Assembly (NCBI GenBank): GCA_025677815.1
Contig: JAIXMP010000023.1
Coordinates: 248,001 to 312,000, forward strand
Source of the DNA: Phascolomyces articulosus
Lineage: Eukaryota > Mucoromycota > Mucoromycetes > Mucorales > Lichtheimiaceae
Direction of reading: 5' to 3'
Length of the DNA stretch: 64,000 nucleotides
The notes below the pieces were generated by a model, which was given only the letters and a program-made list of their open reading frames with translations, ran no database searches and was not told the origin of the DNA. The first letter of the stretch is position 1. Each line of letters begins with the position of its first letter. Shown here piece by piece: positions 12,636 through 24,902 of the stretch. The position numbers were made by a program, and so were the translations under genes.

Positions 12636-14755
12636 ATGTTTTCATCCCCTTTATTAACGGTGAAAGGGAATCGAGCGGAGCAAGAGACGGTATCAACAAC
12701 ACCAATCATAATAACAAAAGACGAACCTACAACCCCGTCAAGTTTATGCAGGCGACCACCGAACACGTCTCAGAGTAATAATAATAGTCATATTCACGAT
12801 AAAACGACCTTTCGTCATTCATTGGCTTCACAATATTCCAGTACTTCTGCCAGTGGGTCGAGTCATAGTCATCGATATAGTGTGGCTAGTTCAGATAGTT
12901 TAGGACACCATGACACGACATTTACAGATAATAATAATCATACCAATATGAGTAGCATGAATATCAATTATAACAATATGAGTAGCATGAATATCAATTA
13001 TAACAATAATAATAATCCAATGCGTCGATGGTCAGCAGAGTCAAACGGTTCCGACCACGTGTCTTCACAACGTAAGTAAAAAAAAATGATACTTGTCTTT
13101 TTTTTTTTGTCTTCCTCCCCCCATCTTCCCGATTATCATCTTCGTACTACCTTTATGGTTTTTTTTTACCCACCCGTCATACCTTACTGAAATATAATTA
13201 TTAAAAAAAGAAGAAAGGAGAAAAAAAAAGAGAAGGGGGGAAATAAGATGTGCGTGTGTGTGTGTGTATGTGTGGGAGAGAGATTGATAGAAGTTCGTAT
13301 CTTCAATCCATTTGATTTGATAAAGAGGTTCTTTTTATTGGCTTTGTTTATCGGCGGAATTTATAAATTATATTAAATCCATTCATTATTATTATTATAG
13401 AATCGTCATCATCGCCAACAGCCACTTCATTCTCTTCACTTCCACCTTCATCACGGTTCCTTTTATCAGGTGCAACCAGTTCAGAAGCTTTTCGTGAACA
13501 AGAATTAAGTCGATTTTATCCTACCACAGCTTCTGCTGCGTTACGGCATATTAAAGCATTATCCGATCCATTTGTGAACATGCCATCCGTGGCTGCTTCC
13601 TCAGGAACCACATCATTAGAACATTCTACCACCACGGCAACATCTACATCAACAAAAAAGAATAACAACAGCAACAACACAAGAGCTCGTTCATCCACCA
13701 CTTCATCGACAGCTTCATCTTCTACTACCAATCAAGAATTACTCTTCGATCCATGGTGTATGTCTGTGAAATCCGCCTTGGAGAAATCCATTTGTTATCA
13801 TTGGTTATATAAATATGAACAACCGACTTTTGCCTTTGCAAGAGCATGGAAACGTCGTTACGTGATTCTTGTGGATCGTATTGTTTATATATTTAAATCC
13901 TCCAAATCCACCACACCTGCACGCGAACATTTTATCTTGACCGATGATACCCTTGTCTTTGTTTCTGAAGAATTCCAAAAAGGTTATGTGGTAGAAATTC
14001 GCAAACCGTTATGTAAATGGTATTTACGTTGTGAATCGGCTTCACAAATGAAATATTGGTTGGAAACCATGAAAAAAATCGTCGCTTGTGTGAAATTGGG
14101 CCATGCTTCAGGTACTCCATTGACGAAATCCATGTTGGCAAATTTAAAATTAACAGACGATGCACGATTGATCACTTCCATTGTGTCACAACAACCCCAA
14201 CCTTCTCCAAGAAATTCCATGGCGATTGAACCTGTGTCCCCTACTTCATCTACATCGCCTTCACCAACAAGTCATCATAAAAATAATCATAGCAGTAGTA
14301 AAGCGATCAAACATCGATCCGCTATTTATCATCGCGCAGCAGCTGCTGAAGCATTAGTGGGTGGGAGCAGCACTCATCATTCTCATCATAAAAAGAATAC
14401 TGAAAGTGATAATAATAATAATCATCGATTACCCAATCCACCTCAATGGTGGAAACAGTATCAGCTTCATCATCCTCACCTTCTTCATCATCAACAACCA
14501 CACCATACGGAAAATCCAAATCGCCGAGCTAGCGCACAAGTAACCACGACAACGACCGAAGTAGTATCACAGGAAAAAAGTTTGAAACGTCAATCTTTGG
14601 CAGAAATTCCTCATTGGCAATCTTTACTTCCACCTCAACGACCTGTACCTCAATCGACACCTCCACCACCTCCTACTCCACAACCCTCTGCATCTTCTTC
14701 TTCAGCGAAATCCTCACGTCAAGCTCATTCTCTTGCGCCCGTTTCTGAAGTTTGA
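12636..14755 (+). CDS. PH-domain protein with long low-complexity flanks
   Basis: Two exons, 12636-13071 and 13401-14755, join in phase 1 to about 596 aa. The N-terminal 250 residues are Ser/Thr/Asn-rich and include a perfect 30-nt tandem duplication. A pleckstrin-homology fold follows at about residues 270-380: HWLYKYE, WKRRYVILVDRIVYIFKSS, YVVEIRKPLCKWYLRCES and the closing helix MKYWLETMKKIV with its expected Trp. The C-terminal 200 residues are His-, Gln- and Pro-rich (PPPPPTPQPS). PH domains bind phosphoinositides or proteins at membranes. The cargo or pathway is unknown, and I do not recognise a named orthologue. The disordered flanks suggest a cortical or signalling scaffold, but that is only an inference. 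Confidence 0.8.
12945..13004 (+). repeat. Perfect 30-nt tandem duplication inside PH-domain gene
   Basis: Units 12945-12974 and 12975-13004 are identical and encode NMSSMNINYN twice in the disordered N-terminal region. Identical copies suggest a recent event. Confidence 0.9.
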
Positions 14756-15719
14756 TCCTGTTTATTATTATTACTTACAACCTATTCTTTTTTTTTCTTT
14801 TACATATATCATCATCATTTATCATTTTCATCCATTCTTCTTTCATTTATATACAAAACACATATTATATCCTTCCTTCATCATTTTGAAAAACAACCCA
14901 TCACTTTCTTTTTTTTTTTTCAAAAAAAATCATCCTGTAATTTTTTTCCTTCCTTGTTTATAATTGTATTCCCCATTTTTTTTTTTACAAGTACACTACC
15001 TTTTTTTATCCCTTTTGCATCCCGTCTATCACGCTTCTTGTACAATATTTCCATCTTTTTCTAAATATAACAAATGAAAAAAAAGATAACATTTTCATAA
15101 CGCAAAATATCATTTTGTGTTTTTTATATTATAAGTTTATCTCGATGTGTTTATTGATAATCATTGTATAAAAAAAAGTAAAATAAGTAGAATAATATTG
15201 TAGATAAATGCATAATTGTATTTTATAGTATCGTGTTCAATATATTATCCAGTATACGATTATGAGTGTCCCGATCTTCAATTTCAAACTATTGATTTTT
15301 TTTGGGTTATCTTTTCCACACACTAAATACAGATTAAACATCTTCCACCGTGGAAGCTACATTCTTTTTTCTAATTCCTGTTTAAATAATGCCCCATAGA
15401 AACATTCTTTGGATAATAAATATTGGAACACCATATATAACGATATCATTGCCTATCCATATGTTTCATTAAAAGGTATATCATGAGCATAACACCATCG
15501 AAAAAAATACAGACATCGTAGACCATTGCGGATATCGCGAGATGTATATTGAACACAGCAAACCAAATAGGGAAATAAAAATGAGTTTATTCCTGAAAAA
15601 ACTATTTTTCCCAGGTTATATTGCCCTGTCATGCTTTTCTTTTTTGAGATTGACCAGCGCGACCAATGATCAAATCAGCAAGACATTGCATCGTCTCAGC
15701 AAAATTGAACGTTACTGAC
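14756..15719. other. 3' flank of PH gene and intergenic, no gene seen
   Basis: T-rich sequence follows the PH-domain stop, then AT-rich DNA up to the decayed MULE element. No coding frame is supported. Confidence 0.55.
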
Positions 15720-17900
15720 GTAATTTTCTTGTCAAGAGAGGAAAGCACCCTTCAAGCCGCCTCTCATTGAAATCTTCTAGTGTTGAGCTTGGTAATCTTA
15801 TTGAGGAGTTCCCCGATTACCTCCAATCGACCGATATAACACCAACTGATGCTGCTCGTGTTGATTTTCAATCTTCCCTATCCTTATCGACGTCACATAC
15901 GATTGTTTCTTAAAGGTTTATTACCTGTGTTCGAAAAATATTTTTTTTGAAGAAACGGGTACGTTTGGTGTGGTTTTTCATGCTGTTCTTGATGATTTGA
16001 CAACCACACGTTTCAAGGCTTATTTTCTTTCCTTCATTCGTACCTTTGCATTTGGCAAGTCGGATGAGGAACTGGATATTAATTTTTCGGGGATGGTAAG
16101 TGCATAAAACGATTACTGTAGTGTGGATAGTTGGTGATAGAATGAGTGTTTTGATGGTGAGCGAGTGAAGAGGTAAAAGGCTTGGATGAAAAGTTGACGG
16201 ATGAAAGAGTGATGGATGAAAGGGAAAGGGCATTGAGAGGTTCAATTAATGGAGTTTGTGATAAGGATATGGGCATGAAAAAAAAGAGTTATAGCTTGGA
16301 GCATGTGGACATGTTTGATATGGAAGGAGCAGATGCTACGTGGACGAGGGGAGGTTGTAGAACATAGAATGAGAACATGAAAATAATTACACAACAGCTA
16401 CGATATTGTCGAGTTGCATTGTAAACATGAACGATGAAACCGGCTGTATTTTGATTGGATTGCTTACTGGTACCTGATATTTGAATGTATGAATTATATA
16501 TATATATATTGCTATAGGCTATGAATTTTTCCAAAGCCCAACGTCAATGTTTTCTTGATGCGTTTACGGATGCGTTTCCTCGAAGCAACATTGATCCAAC
16601 TACACTCCTTCGTGGATGCTACCATTGAGATCTTTATAGGATTGTTCGTGCCAAGAAACCAGTGATTGAAACATTACATCAAATGTTTTATTACTTACAA
16701 TCACTGAAAAAAAGAATCTGAATGCTTTGACAATGACTTCAAAGTTAAAGAGGCTCAAAAGAAAAGGTATTATTTTATTTTTGTTTGATTAGTTAGTGTA
16801 CTTGACTTATATATATTTCTTTTTACAATAGTTCAAAGCCAAAGAAGGAGAGATTTATAAACGATGGCTGTGCACCTGACACTACTACCAAAGCTCTTCT
16901 TGGTTATGGTTAGTACCTGACTTTTATGTTATTGTATTGTTCACATTTTGATATTTTATATATATTCTATACGTTTACCTTAATGTGTTGTGCTATATAG
17001 GGGATGAAAAGAAAAAAAAGAGGTGTAAGGGGGCAATGGTAAAGAAAAAGAGGAAGGAAAAGAAAAGAGTGGTGGTGAGAAGGCAGATTGCCGATAACCG
17101 ATTAAAAATAGAAACATGGTATGTTTTTAAAGTTAATAGCTGGTTATGTTTTATTTGTATAGAGAGAAAATGTATAAGCCGATGGTCCATGAGTTTAGCC
17201 TTTTTCCTATGTCGGATTTACATATGCGTTAATTCAAGTTGGATAAAGAAGGCGTTGCTGGCCGATATAACCCTGTTTATGATGGTAGCTGTGGCTGGCG
17301 GGCTGCATCTTTTGCAATTTAGCCACCTAAGCAGTTGGTGCAGGCACAAGCAACTTCAACAGTTGCAGCAGCAACCTCAACAGCAGCAGGACCAGCAGTT
17401 GAAGCAGCAGCGGGAACAGCAGTTGGAGCAGCAACAGCGACAGCGAGTCCAGTCTGCAACTCGGTTGCGGGATGGACCTTACAAACGACGCGCTGAATAT
17501 AAAATTCCACCTGGGAATATCATCGCAAAGCCGGTCCTTCCCAACAAGCGTTCCAAGATCACAGTGGAGCATATCGAGGAATGCTTTCTTGGGCCAGCCT
17601 GCCAAATTCCGCCATTTTATTTCAAGCCAACGTATACGACGATGTGCACTATGGCGGAAATTGTGCTTCTCAGGCTGACCTTGGCATGTGCTCGCGCTGG
17701 TTCAACGAACAGCTTCCGGGCGTTGAACCCACTGGACAAGTTGGGTATGGCGAAGGATATAGAGGACTATCTTTACGATGAAATGGACAAGATGCCAGCC
17801 CGTTTGTGCCAGGAAAATTGGCTGGCAATGTTTTTGCTTTATAAAGTATTTGCTAAATACTTTAACAATTCATCCCAGTATGTATTTGAATATCCATTAT
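15720..17900 (+). mobile_element. Decayed MULE-like transposon gene with OTU protease-like motif
   Basis: Fragments in shifting frames read as the C-terminal half of a Mutator-like transposase fused to an OTU-like segment. Seen in order: RFKAYFLSFIRTFAFGKSDE (about 16010-16070), MNFSKAQRQCFLDAFTDAFP and TLLRGCYH (16518-16625, interrupted by TGA at 16627), ERFINDGCAPDTTTKALLG (about 16842-16900), a Lys/Arg-rich linker (about 17000-17120), YNPVYDGSCGWRAASFAI with an OTU-type D-G-x-C-x-x-R-A core (about 17265-17320, followed by TAG), and QENWLAMFLLYKVFAKYFN (17811-17868), like the OTU C-terminal strand. Intron-like gaps with GT-AG ends remain at 16097-16517 and about 16770-16831. A Gln/Ala-rich repeat at about 17330-17460 interrupts the OTU part. 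The motifs expected between the transposase pieces are missing, so there has been deletion as well as nonsense mutation. Terminal inverted repeats were not found. Confidence 0.68.
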
Positions 17901-18043
17901 ATATAATGAATGCACGTCACTAACAATAATGCTTTCAATATAGGCCAACCAACAATAATCGGTCAGTGCGTTCGGTATCGGGGTAAGTTTTATGGGAACA
18001 TGTGTGATATTATACCATGTGTACTAACAGTAATTTACTATAG

Positions 18044-18611
18044 GAGCTTCATGGATACAGCGAAAGAGAAGCTAGTCCTAGCCAATCCACTGGTTTCCTT
18101 GAAGAAGATATGCCAATGTAAGATATGTACTAAGTTAATAATTTAACTATTTAGTTATGATTTTATTTATTTATTTATTTATTAATAATAGGAATCTTCT
18201 CGATGTTTACCATGATGCCTCAACACCATCAAGGTAAGAAATATAAAAACGTAGTTAATGTTTATGTTTATTTTATAAAATTAGACCTAATTAAAACGTT
18301 TATATAGCTCATCCATTTCTGCCACCTCTTCTCGCCTCGATCAACAACCAATATTCTCCATTCCTTCCGCTCCTACTACTCTCTCCCCCGCCATTCCTTC
18401 AACAACATCAACAGCTATCGCCACCACCCCCTCATCATCATCTTCCAAACAGCCAGATCCTCCCGCTTTGGATCCGATTATTCCTATGCAAGACAATCGG
18501 TATCCAAAGCGCGTAACAATCAACCAACCTTCCCCTTCTCCCTCATCAACCACTTCCTCCAAACGGCGAAAGGGTAAATCTAGACCCATCATTACCCCAA
18601 ACCGTCGTTAA
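18044..18611 (+). CDS. Ser/Pro-rich basic C-terminal exons, probably tail of the MULE-element gene
   Basis: Three consecutive exons, 18044-18117, 18192-18233 and 18308-18611, join in frame with clean GT-AG borders and end at a TAA. They encode about 140 aa: an acidic start (STGFLEEDMPM, then NLLDVYHDAS), a long Ser/Thr/Pro-rich stretch, and a basic end (SKRRKGKSRPIITPNRR). The three-way phase agreement suggests these exons were under coding constraint until recently. They follow the OTU-like fragment directly and probably form its low-complexity tail. They could also be the remnant of an independent small gene. No domain is recognised. Confidence 0.4.
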
Positions 18612-19136
18612 AATAAAATTTTATGTTATATTATATTATCCCCTACATATTTTTTTTATAGTTTTAGTATATGAGTTTTTGCAGTTACACAGTCATTGAT
18701 AGCAGTGATCTGTGATATGAATAGTTTAGCATTTTATTGGCTTATATCTGATTACTCAAACGTCTAAAAAAGGATCATCCTCTACTCTAAGTTAAAATTG
18801 CATTTGGCGAATTTGGCGAACTTGGCGAACTTTCCCGTGGTGAATTTATATTGTACGATTAAATAGATCGATATGTATGTGTCATGTGTGAATAAGGTAT
18901 GGTTTGTTCAGGTTGAACTGTGTGAATTGGTGAAGTAAAGCTGTATGACTATATAAAGTTGTTTGTAAATAGTACAATATGCTTGGTAAGTAACGAATAT
19001 TAGATATATATAGTCAATAGAATAGTTATAACTATAGTAACCAGAGCCTAATATAGCTTAAAAAAAAGATGAATAAAGATCACTTCATATACCACATTTT
19101 GAATTTGCCACACAAAAAAACACCACACAAAAAAAA

Positions 19137-19350
19137 TCGCTTGTAATATGTGCTATATAATGCTGTAAATGATAGACACCCCGTAAAACTGACTCATTTG
19201 TGGTGGATTTATCCACCTGGTTTATACTACACAAAAAATACCACATGAAAAAAATCTTTCGAGTGAGGGGAGTGAGAGCCATGAAGAGACTGACCCTTAA
19301 AAAAAGTACACAAAAAAACACACCACCCAGTAAAAATATAGTACAAGCGA
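19137..19350. repeat. Inverted repeat, possible MITE-like element
   Basis: TCGCTTGTAATAT at 19137-19149 faces TATAGTACAAGCGA at 19337-19350; the shared stem is CGCTTGTA plus TAT with one extra base. Inside and outside the arms, variants of ACACAAAAAAACACCAC occur at least three times, and GTGGATTTATCCAC forms a small internal palindrome. The length (about 210 bp) suits a miniature element, but no target-site duplication was identified. Confidence 0.35.
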
Positions 19351-19748
19351 GGAATCTACCACTCATCATTAAGATGAATGATAATAGAACAATTACTCTT
19401 CAGCATATTAATGATGCCCTAACAACAGAAATCATTCAGAGCGATCTTATTTCTGATAAAAAAAAATAAATTGCAATGAAATGTGGATCAATGATATTGA
19501 GTAATTACTGCTGATGGGTAACTTTGGTTTTGACCATGTTGTGTCCTTGTATTGATCGTCTGGTGCACCAAATAAATAAGAGAGATAGAAAGATACGCAT
19601 GTCCAATGGTTCAAAATACTGTACAAGTCAGGAAAACTCGACTTATAAAATATATTTCAAATATCCATCAAATATGATGGCGTAGATAATCACACCATTG
19701 CGTTGAACGGTGTGTATTTTATGAGTGGATTATTTATTAACCATGCTT

Positions 19749-19808
19749 CATATGCCTATAGGCGAAGGTCAAGCCAGTTCTTCTACATTTATAAATATAA
19801 TTTTTAAC
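19749..19808. repeat. Dispersed repeat, copy 1
   Basis: About 60 bp beginning CATATGCCTATA and containing AGGTCAAGCCAGT. It matches 58523-58581 with a handful of substitutions and two single-base gaps. No coding potential is seen. Confidence 0.75.
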
Positions 19809-20069
19809 TTTATAGCAATGCTTTTTTCACGTTCATATACTAATAAACAAAACCACTCCATCACTATTTGCACTATCTAATGAACATATAACTTATACAA
19901 ATCGTTATTATTATTTTTCGATGAGTTAAAAACGCATGTAGCATGAAAATAGATTTCCCTTTTGGGATAAGCTGAGTGGCTTGGTATGTAAAATTCAAGC
20001 AAGAGAAAAAAAAGTTACCCGAAACTCCTCTGTACACACCTCTTCATACACACATATATAACTCTCATA

Positions 20070-21365
20070 ATGGCAAAGAAAGCAGCTGTAAAGAAACAAG
20101 AAAAACCCGTCGAGCAAAAGACAGAAACACCACGATCTGTTCTTGATAATGATCTTGTAAGATATATTCACATTCCATTTTATGCTTGTTGTCTACAACA
20201 CACGTATATACAGAGCAGATCTATTCATGACATGCTAACAAAGTTTTTTTTATATAACTCTATTACCCTCTTTATTTTCTAAAGGCCAAGCGAGCTATTC
20301 ACGCATTATATCAATATAAGGAATCACAATCGAGCAATGACCTTTTGGAATCGACCAGTTATCTTTTTGGTAGCATTACAGTGAAGACACTCAAATCAAA
20401 GTCGCGATCACTCAAACCTTCTGTCATGTACGTTTATATAGAAATCGTCACTTACTTTTCAATGGATCGTGAATATTGGAATATATTTAACATGTATACT
20501 TGAATGTCTCCCTCTTTCTATATGTATATTATAGTTCTGTAAAGAGCTCTCCTTTCCCTAGCGATATCGAAGTATGTTTGATTGTTCAAGATGATAAGGC
20601 TAAATTTGAAAAGACATTAAAGGAAGAAGATTTGAAGAACGTCAAGGTAACAGAAAAAAAATTGGACAGAGTTCGATTTGGAGAGCCAGAAAGTGATGTT
20701 TTTGAATTGGGTTAATAATAAGGATGTATCTTTAATGCTTCTCTAGGTATATACACTCAAGGAATTGAACGATTCATACAAACGTTATGAAGCAAAGAGA
20801 AAATTAGCAGCATCATTTGATGTATTCCTTGTTGATAGAAGATGTGCTACTTTTATACCGAAGTTATTTGGCAAAACTTTTGCTGATAGAAACAAGTACG
20901 TTATTATTATTATTATTGTGTATTACTACGAAGCAAGTATGGATGTGATATTTATTTGATTCTATTTGTTATTGAATTTTATTAGAATCCCAAGACCTGT
21001 TGCTTTGGATCGAAAAACTTGGGTACACAATGTAAAGCGTGCCTTGTCCAGCATCACATTTACCGATAATAATGGCCCAGTCAAGTATGTTACTCTTTAT
21101 ATTTTATGTAGAGAATGGTATTTTGAAACAATAACAAAAAAAACAGCATGTATTAATTACTTCACACTTATTTTAACTATTCACTAGATCCTTCAAATTT
21201 GGTCATTTGGGTATGAGTGAAGAAGAAGCTTTTGAAAATTTTGCTCAAGCGTTACCTTCTATCATTTCAAAAATTGCTGGTGGTGAAAAAAATATTCAAG
21301 AAGTTGGTTTGAGAATGGATGATAGTGTTATTTTGCCCATTTATAACTCTTTACCTACCAACTAA
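20070..21365 (+). CDS. UTP30: Ribosomal L1-domain protein, UTP30/RSL1D1 type
   Basis: Six exons (20070-20156, 20285-20427, 20535-20646, 20747-20895, 20986-21084, 21188-21365) encode about 255 aa. After a Lys-rich N-terminus the chain follows the ribosomal protein L1 fold as found in nucleolar assembly factors: a first strand with CLIVQDD, the central FDVFLVDRRCATFIPKLFGK, then FKFGHLGMSEEEAFENFA and a final VILPIYNSLP. The LVD-R-----LP--LGK-F pattern is typical of UTP30/CIC1/RSL1D1 proteins, which act in the nucleolus during pre-ribosome assembly. The length is near that of yeast Utp30 (274 aa) and much shorter than Cic1, so UTP30 is preferred, but orthology is not proven. The start ATG at 20070 is followed by a typical basic leader. 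It converges on the EF-hand gene. Confidence 0.8.
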
Positions 21366-21839
21366 TTTGCATCCTATTTTTTTTAATAATTATAATAATA
21401 ATCACACAATCACACAAGAAAACGCATCTCTTTCACTCTTTCTCACCCATTTTTTTTATACATTCATTTTATACAAGTAATAAAAAAAAAGCATCGTTAC
21501 TCAGTTTTTTTTAGCATTTTTATCAAAAAAAAAAAAAAATAGAACAAAGTATAGATGATGAGGCTCATTTGAGACAAAGTTTCTGTGGGTGAAAAAAGAA
21601 GAAGAGGAAAAGAATAGGTATATAAATAAAAATAATAATAATAAAGAATAATAAAATAAAATAATAATAGTAATAATATATGCATTTGTTTGTATACTTC
21701 ACATGATATAGTTTGAGAGAGAGAATTTGTTGGATTTGTGTATCAAAAAAAAAGGAAGAATCATCTTTTTTCTTTTTTGTTGTTGTTGGGCAGAGAAGAA
21801 GAATGTGATATAAAAAAAAAGTAGATGGGATACGAAACA
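21366..21839. other. Convergent 3' intergenic
   Basis: About 470 bp between the L1-domain gene (+) and the EF-hand gene (-). It contains long A/T runs and AATAAT repeats around 21620-21680. No gene is supported. Confidence 0.6.
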
Positions 21840-23789
21840 TTAAGATTTCTGTTGCTGTGATGGTCGTTCTTGTGTGCTAGTTATAGTTGCTGTAGCGGTT
21901 GCAGGTGAAGCAGGAACAGTAATATGGTTATTATTGATCGAATTGGCGGATGCAATCAATTCTCGTCGATTCTTTTCAAGTTCATCGTGATCCTACGGGT
22001 TGTATATAGATGTTTTCATTTAGCCTTTATTTCATTTCCTTCTCCTTTTTTATCTTACATCCTCTCTAGACTCTAAATAAAAAATATGAATACTTACCAC
22101 AGGACTTGCACTACGCACTGGACTAGGTGGTAACCCCATGGCTTGTGATTTTAAACTATGACTGGAAGAGGTAGGTGTGGTAGGTCCACTATGTAAACGA
22201 TGTTGATGACTATATTCCAAAAGTTCTGCTTGGGAAAGACGAATGGATAATCGATTATGATGATTGGCCGCCGCTGCAGTCAATGAAGACGGAGATCCAG
22301 GTGGTTTTGGACTATGATGCCCATTCATAGGTGTCAATGAACGACCAGATCGGAAAGAACGTACAGAACCAGGTCGAGAAGGTACCCTTGGATAATTGGA
22401 CAGATTATGTTCAGCAAGGAATTGTTCAAGGAAATCGACGATCAATGGTTCTTTCATGGCTGATAATTTATATTCGTCAAATGACTATGATAGAGACACA
22501 TATACATGATCAGTGCATGGAATTCATCATTGCGTGTGTTGTACCCTCCTCCTCCTTCCTTTTCTCCTTCTTTCGTTTTTTTTTCATTATTACACTCTCT
22601 CCTACTCTCTTACATATAAAAACAAATAGACTTACCAATTTTCCATCATTATCCACATCCACATCATCAAACATACGAGCAATCATATCTTTGATTTCTT
22701 TGGTTTGATCTTCTTCTGAAAATGTATGTGACTAAATAGAAAAAAATATAATTTTAGTACTTTTTTAATGATAAATGCGAGGGGAATATGTATTTGTGTG
22801 TGAGAAATTGAAAGAAAGGGGGGAGCAGGAGAGAGAGAAAAAAGCAAGAAGAGAAAACAGGGCCTAAAACAAATTTCATTATTCATTGTCCTCGATCTTT
22901 TACTGACTCACTTACCAGTTGCAACATGACACGTTCCAGTTCAGTTTTTGTCAGATACCCGTCATGATTTACATCATAGAGTTTAAATGATACTAATAAA
23001 TAGGTAAAGTATATAAATATCACTTTTCTCATATTTGAATGTCATAGAATAATAATGGTAATAGCACTTACAAGCTAGTTTTTCTTCAGGTGTTCCTTTC
23101 ATAAATACGCTTAGACCATCCACAAATTCTCTATAAATATATAAATAAAACAAGGGGTGAGAGATGATTTGATGGTAAAGTTAGGTTCAACATTGATAAA
23201 TAGGTTAAAAATTCGTTAGGGTTGGCTTTTTCGTGTAACAAAAAGAACAAAAGTGTTATTGTGTAAAATAGATATACATATAAAAAGACATACTCGAAAT
23301 CGATTGTTTTTTTATTATCGACATCAAATGCAGCATAAAGTCGTTTTAAGAATATATCGTCATGAGGGGATATCGAGGGAACATATTTCTTGACTGTCTA
23401 CAAAAAAAAAGTAGTAAAGAAGAAAAGAAATTCAATTAAAAAAAAAAAGAGAAACAAAAAAGAGAGAGAGAGAGAGAGATGAGAATGGGAGATATGTAGT
23501 ATTAAAAAAAAAAACTACAAGTTTAGATTGTCAATGATATTCTCTAATATTATAAATATAAAGTACCTCTCGAAAAACATCTTCTGTAATACTACTACTA
23601 TCGGATCGTTTTGGTGTCGAAGCTTCCAAGTTATGCCGAAGATGCCGAATCTCTTTATGAGTAACTAAATAAAATATATAAATAGTTATTTAATATTTTA
23701 TAATAATAATAAATAAACTTCTTTGTTTGTTATTTACAATGTGTCTTTCGTGCTAATGCTTTGTTTTCTTTACTACGTGCTTGACCCAT
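21840..23789 (-). CDS. EF-hand calcium-binding protein with N-myristoylation signal (CLXN/EFCAB1-like)
   Basis: Eight minus-strand exons join in frame to about 341 aa: 23789-23738, 23664-23567, 23397-23294, 23130-23072, 22992-22916, 22731-22636, 22484-22098 and 21992-21840. The N-terminus MGQARSK fits the M-G-x-x-x-S/T myristoylation consensus. Three EF loops are visible: DVDNKKTIDFEE (degenerate, no Gly at position 6), DVNHDGYLTKTE and DVDNDGKLSFDE (both canonical). The spacing and the segment FVDGLSVFMKGTPEEKLALS resemble calaxin/EFCAB1 and the wider neuronal-calcium-sensor type. An added C-terminal tail of roughly 150 residues is Ser/Pro-rich (VPSRPGSVRSFRSGRSL), probably disordered and phosphorylated. 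The likely role is a membrane-attached calcium sensor; the partner is unknown. Confidence 0.85.
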
Positions 23790-24902
23790 GATGGAGAAAG
23801 AAAAATAGAAAAAGGTATTATAATATTATTGCGTCTTTTGAATTGTGAGGTTGTAAGTGTTATGTGAGCAAGTTGAATATCTTTTTTGTTCAAGCTCACT
23901 CTTTGTGGAAGCGGGGATGATGGAAATCAGCCACCAATAAAATACGAGAGATTGGCATACACGAAAAAAGAAAAGGGAGGTAAAAAGTCTTTAGTTTACA
24001 AAGGGGCAAATCCACATCAGTTCAGTCAGGTGATGAACTCCATTCAAGATATATAGCTTATCTTGTGATAGATAGATTGCTAATAACACAAGCTGATATA
24101 ATATTCCCACTCTCTCTCACAAGACCTATCTCAACATCACCAAAAAAGTAATACGATGATGACAGTGTTAGTAATATTATATTAAAAATTGATATATTTT
24201 AGACTTGATGATGATACACCTCTTTGATAATTAAATAATACGAAAAGAAGTCGTCCTATTCATTTCACGTTGTTGGGTTATTTTTTTTTTCACAAGAATA
24301 AATATATGTAGTCATGAAAATCAAATCATTCAAGGAAAAAAGTGACCGAAGAAGAGTGAAATTATGCAAGTTTTTTTTTAATCTCAAATAGAAGGAAAAT
24401 AAAAACAATTTAGTATGTCAACTTACCACTACTACTACTATTTACATTTCCCCACATTTAGATTTGGGGTGTTGTAATACGAACAGATACGTATAAGTCG
24501 GACTTGTGCTGTTCAAAAAAATGCCAAATAAAATTTTCACATGTATATCCTTAATAATTGTCCAAATGAATATAACTATTAGAAACCATCCATCCATTGG
24601 TCATTATTTAAAAGAACATTTATACATTATACTATGAAATAAAATGGAGTAGAATGTAATTATTGATATGAAATAATAGACTCATATATACGAAAAAAAA
24701 AAGAAATCGATCCTACTATAAAGAAGTGATGGAATTGGTTAAAAGTGAAAAAGCGTGGTAAAAATAAAGAAACCGATTGAATGGGGTGAAATAGGATGAC
24801 ACAAAAAAAATATATAATGCGATATAAAAAACTTGCATATTTTTTTGATATTTTCTATTTCTTCTTTTCTTTTTACATACCTATTCATATACATCAGAAA
24901 TA
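23790..24902. other. Divergent promoter region
   Basis: About 1.1 kb between two divergently transcribed genes, the EF-hand protein (-) and the peroxisomal reductase (+). It is AT-rich with several poly-A/T tracts, and I saw no gene or recognisable operator. It should hold both promoters. Confidence 0.6.

Larger units (their letters stand above)
18612..20069. other. Intergenic with repeat-like sequence
   Basis: This stretch lies between the MULE relic and the L1-domain gene. It holds an inverted-repeat block with recurring ACACAAAAAA/ACCAC motifs at 19085-19370, and one copy of a dispersed repeat at 19749-19808. A short open frame at 19200-19469 (89 aa, basic) overlaps the inverted repeat and resembles nothing I know. 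Confidence 0.5.

Noticed and set aside
17327..17605. Antisense Leu-rich frames over the Gln/Ala repeat
   Set aside because: The low-complexity CAG-type repeat opens all frames; the sense strand carries the MULE/OTU fragments.
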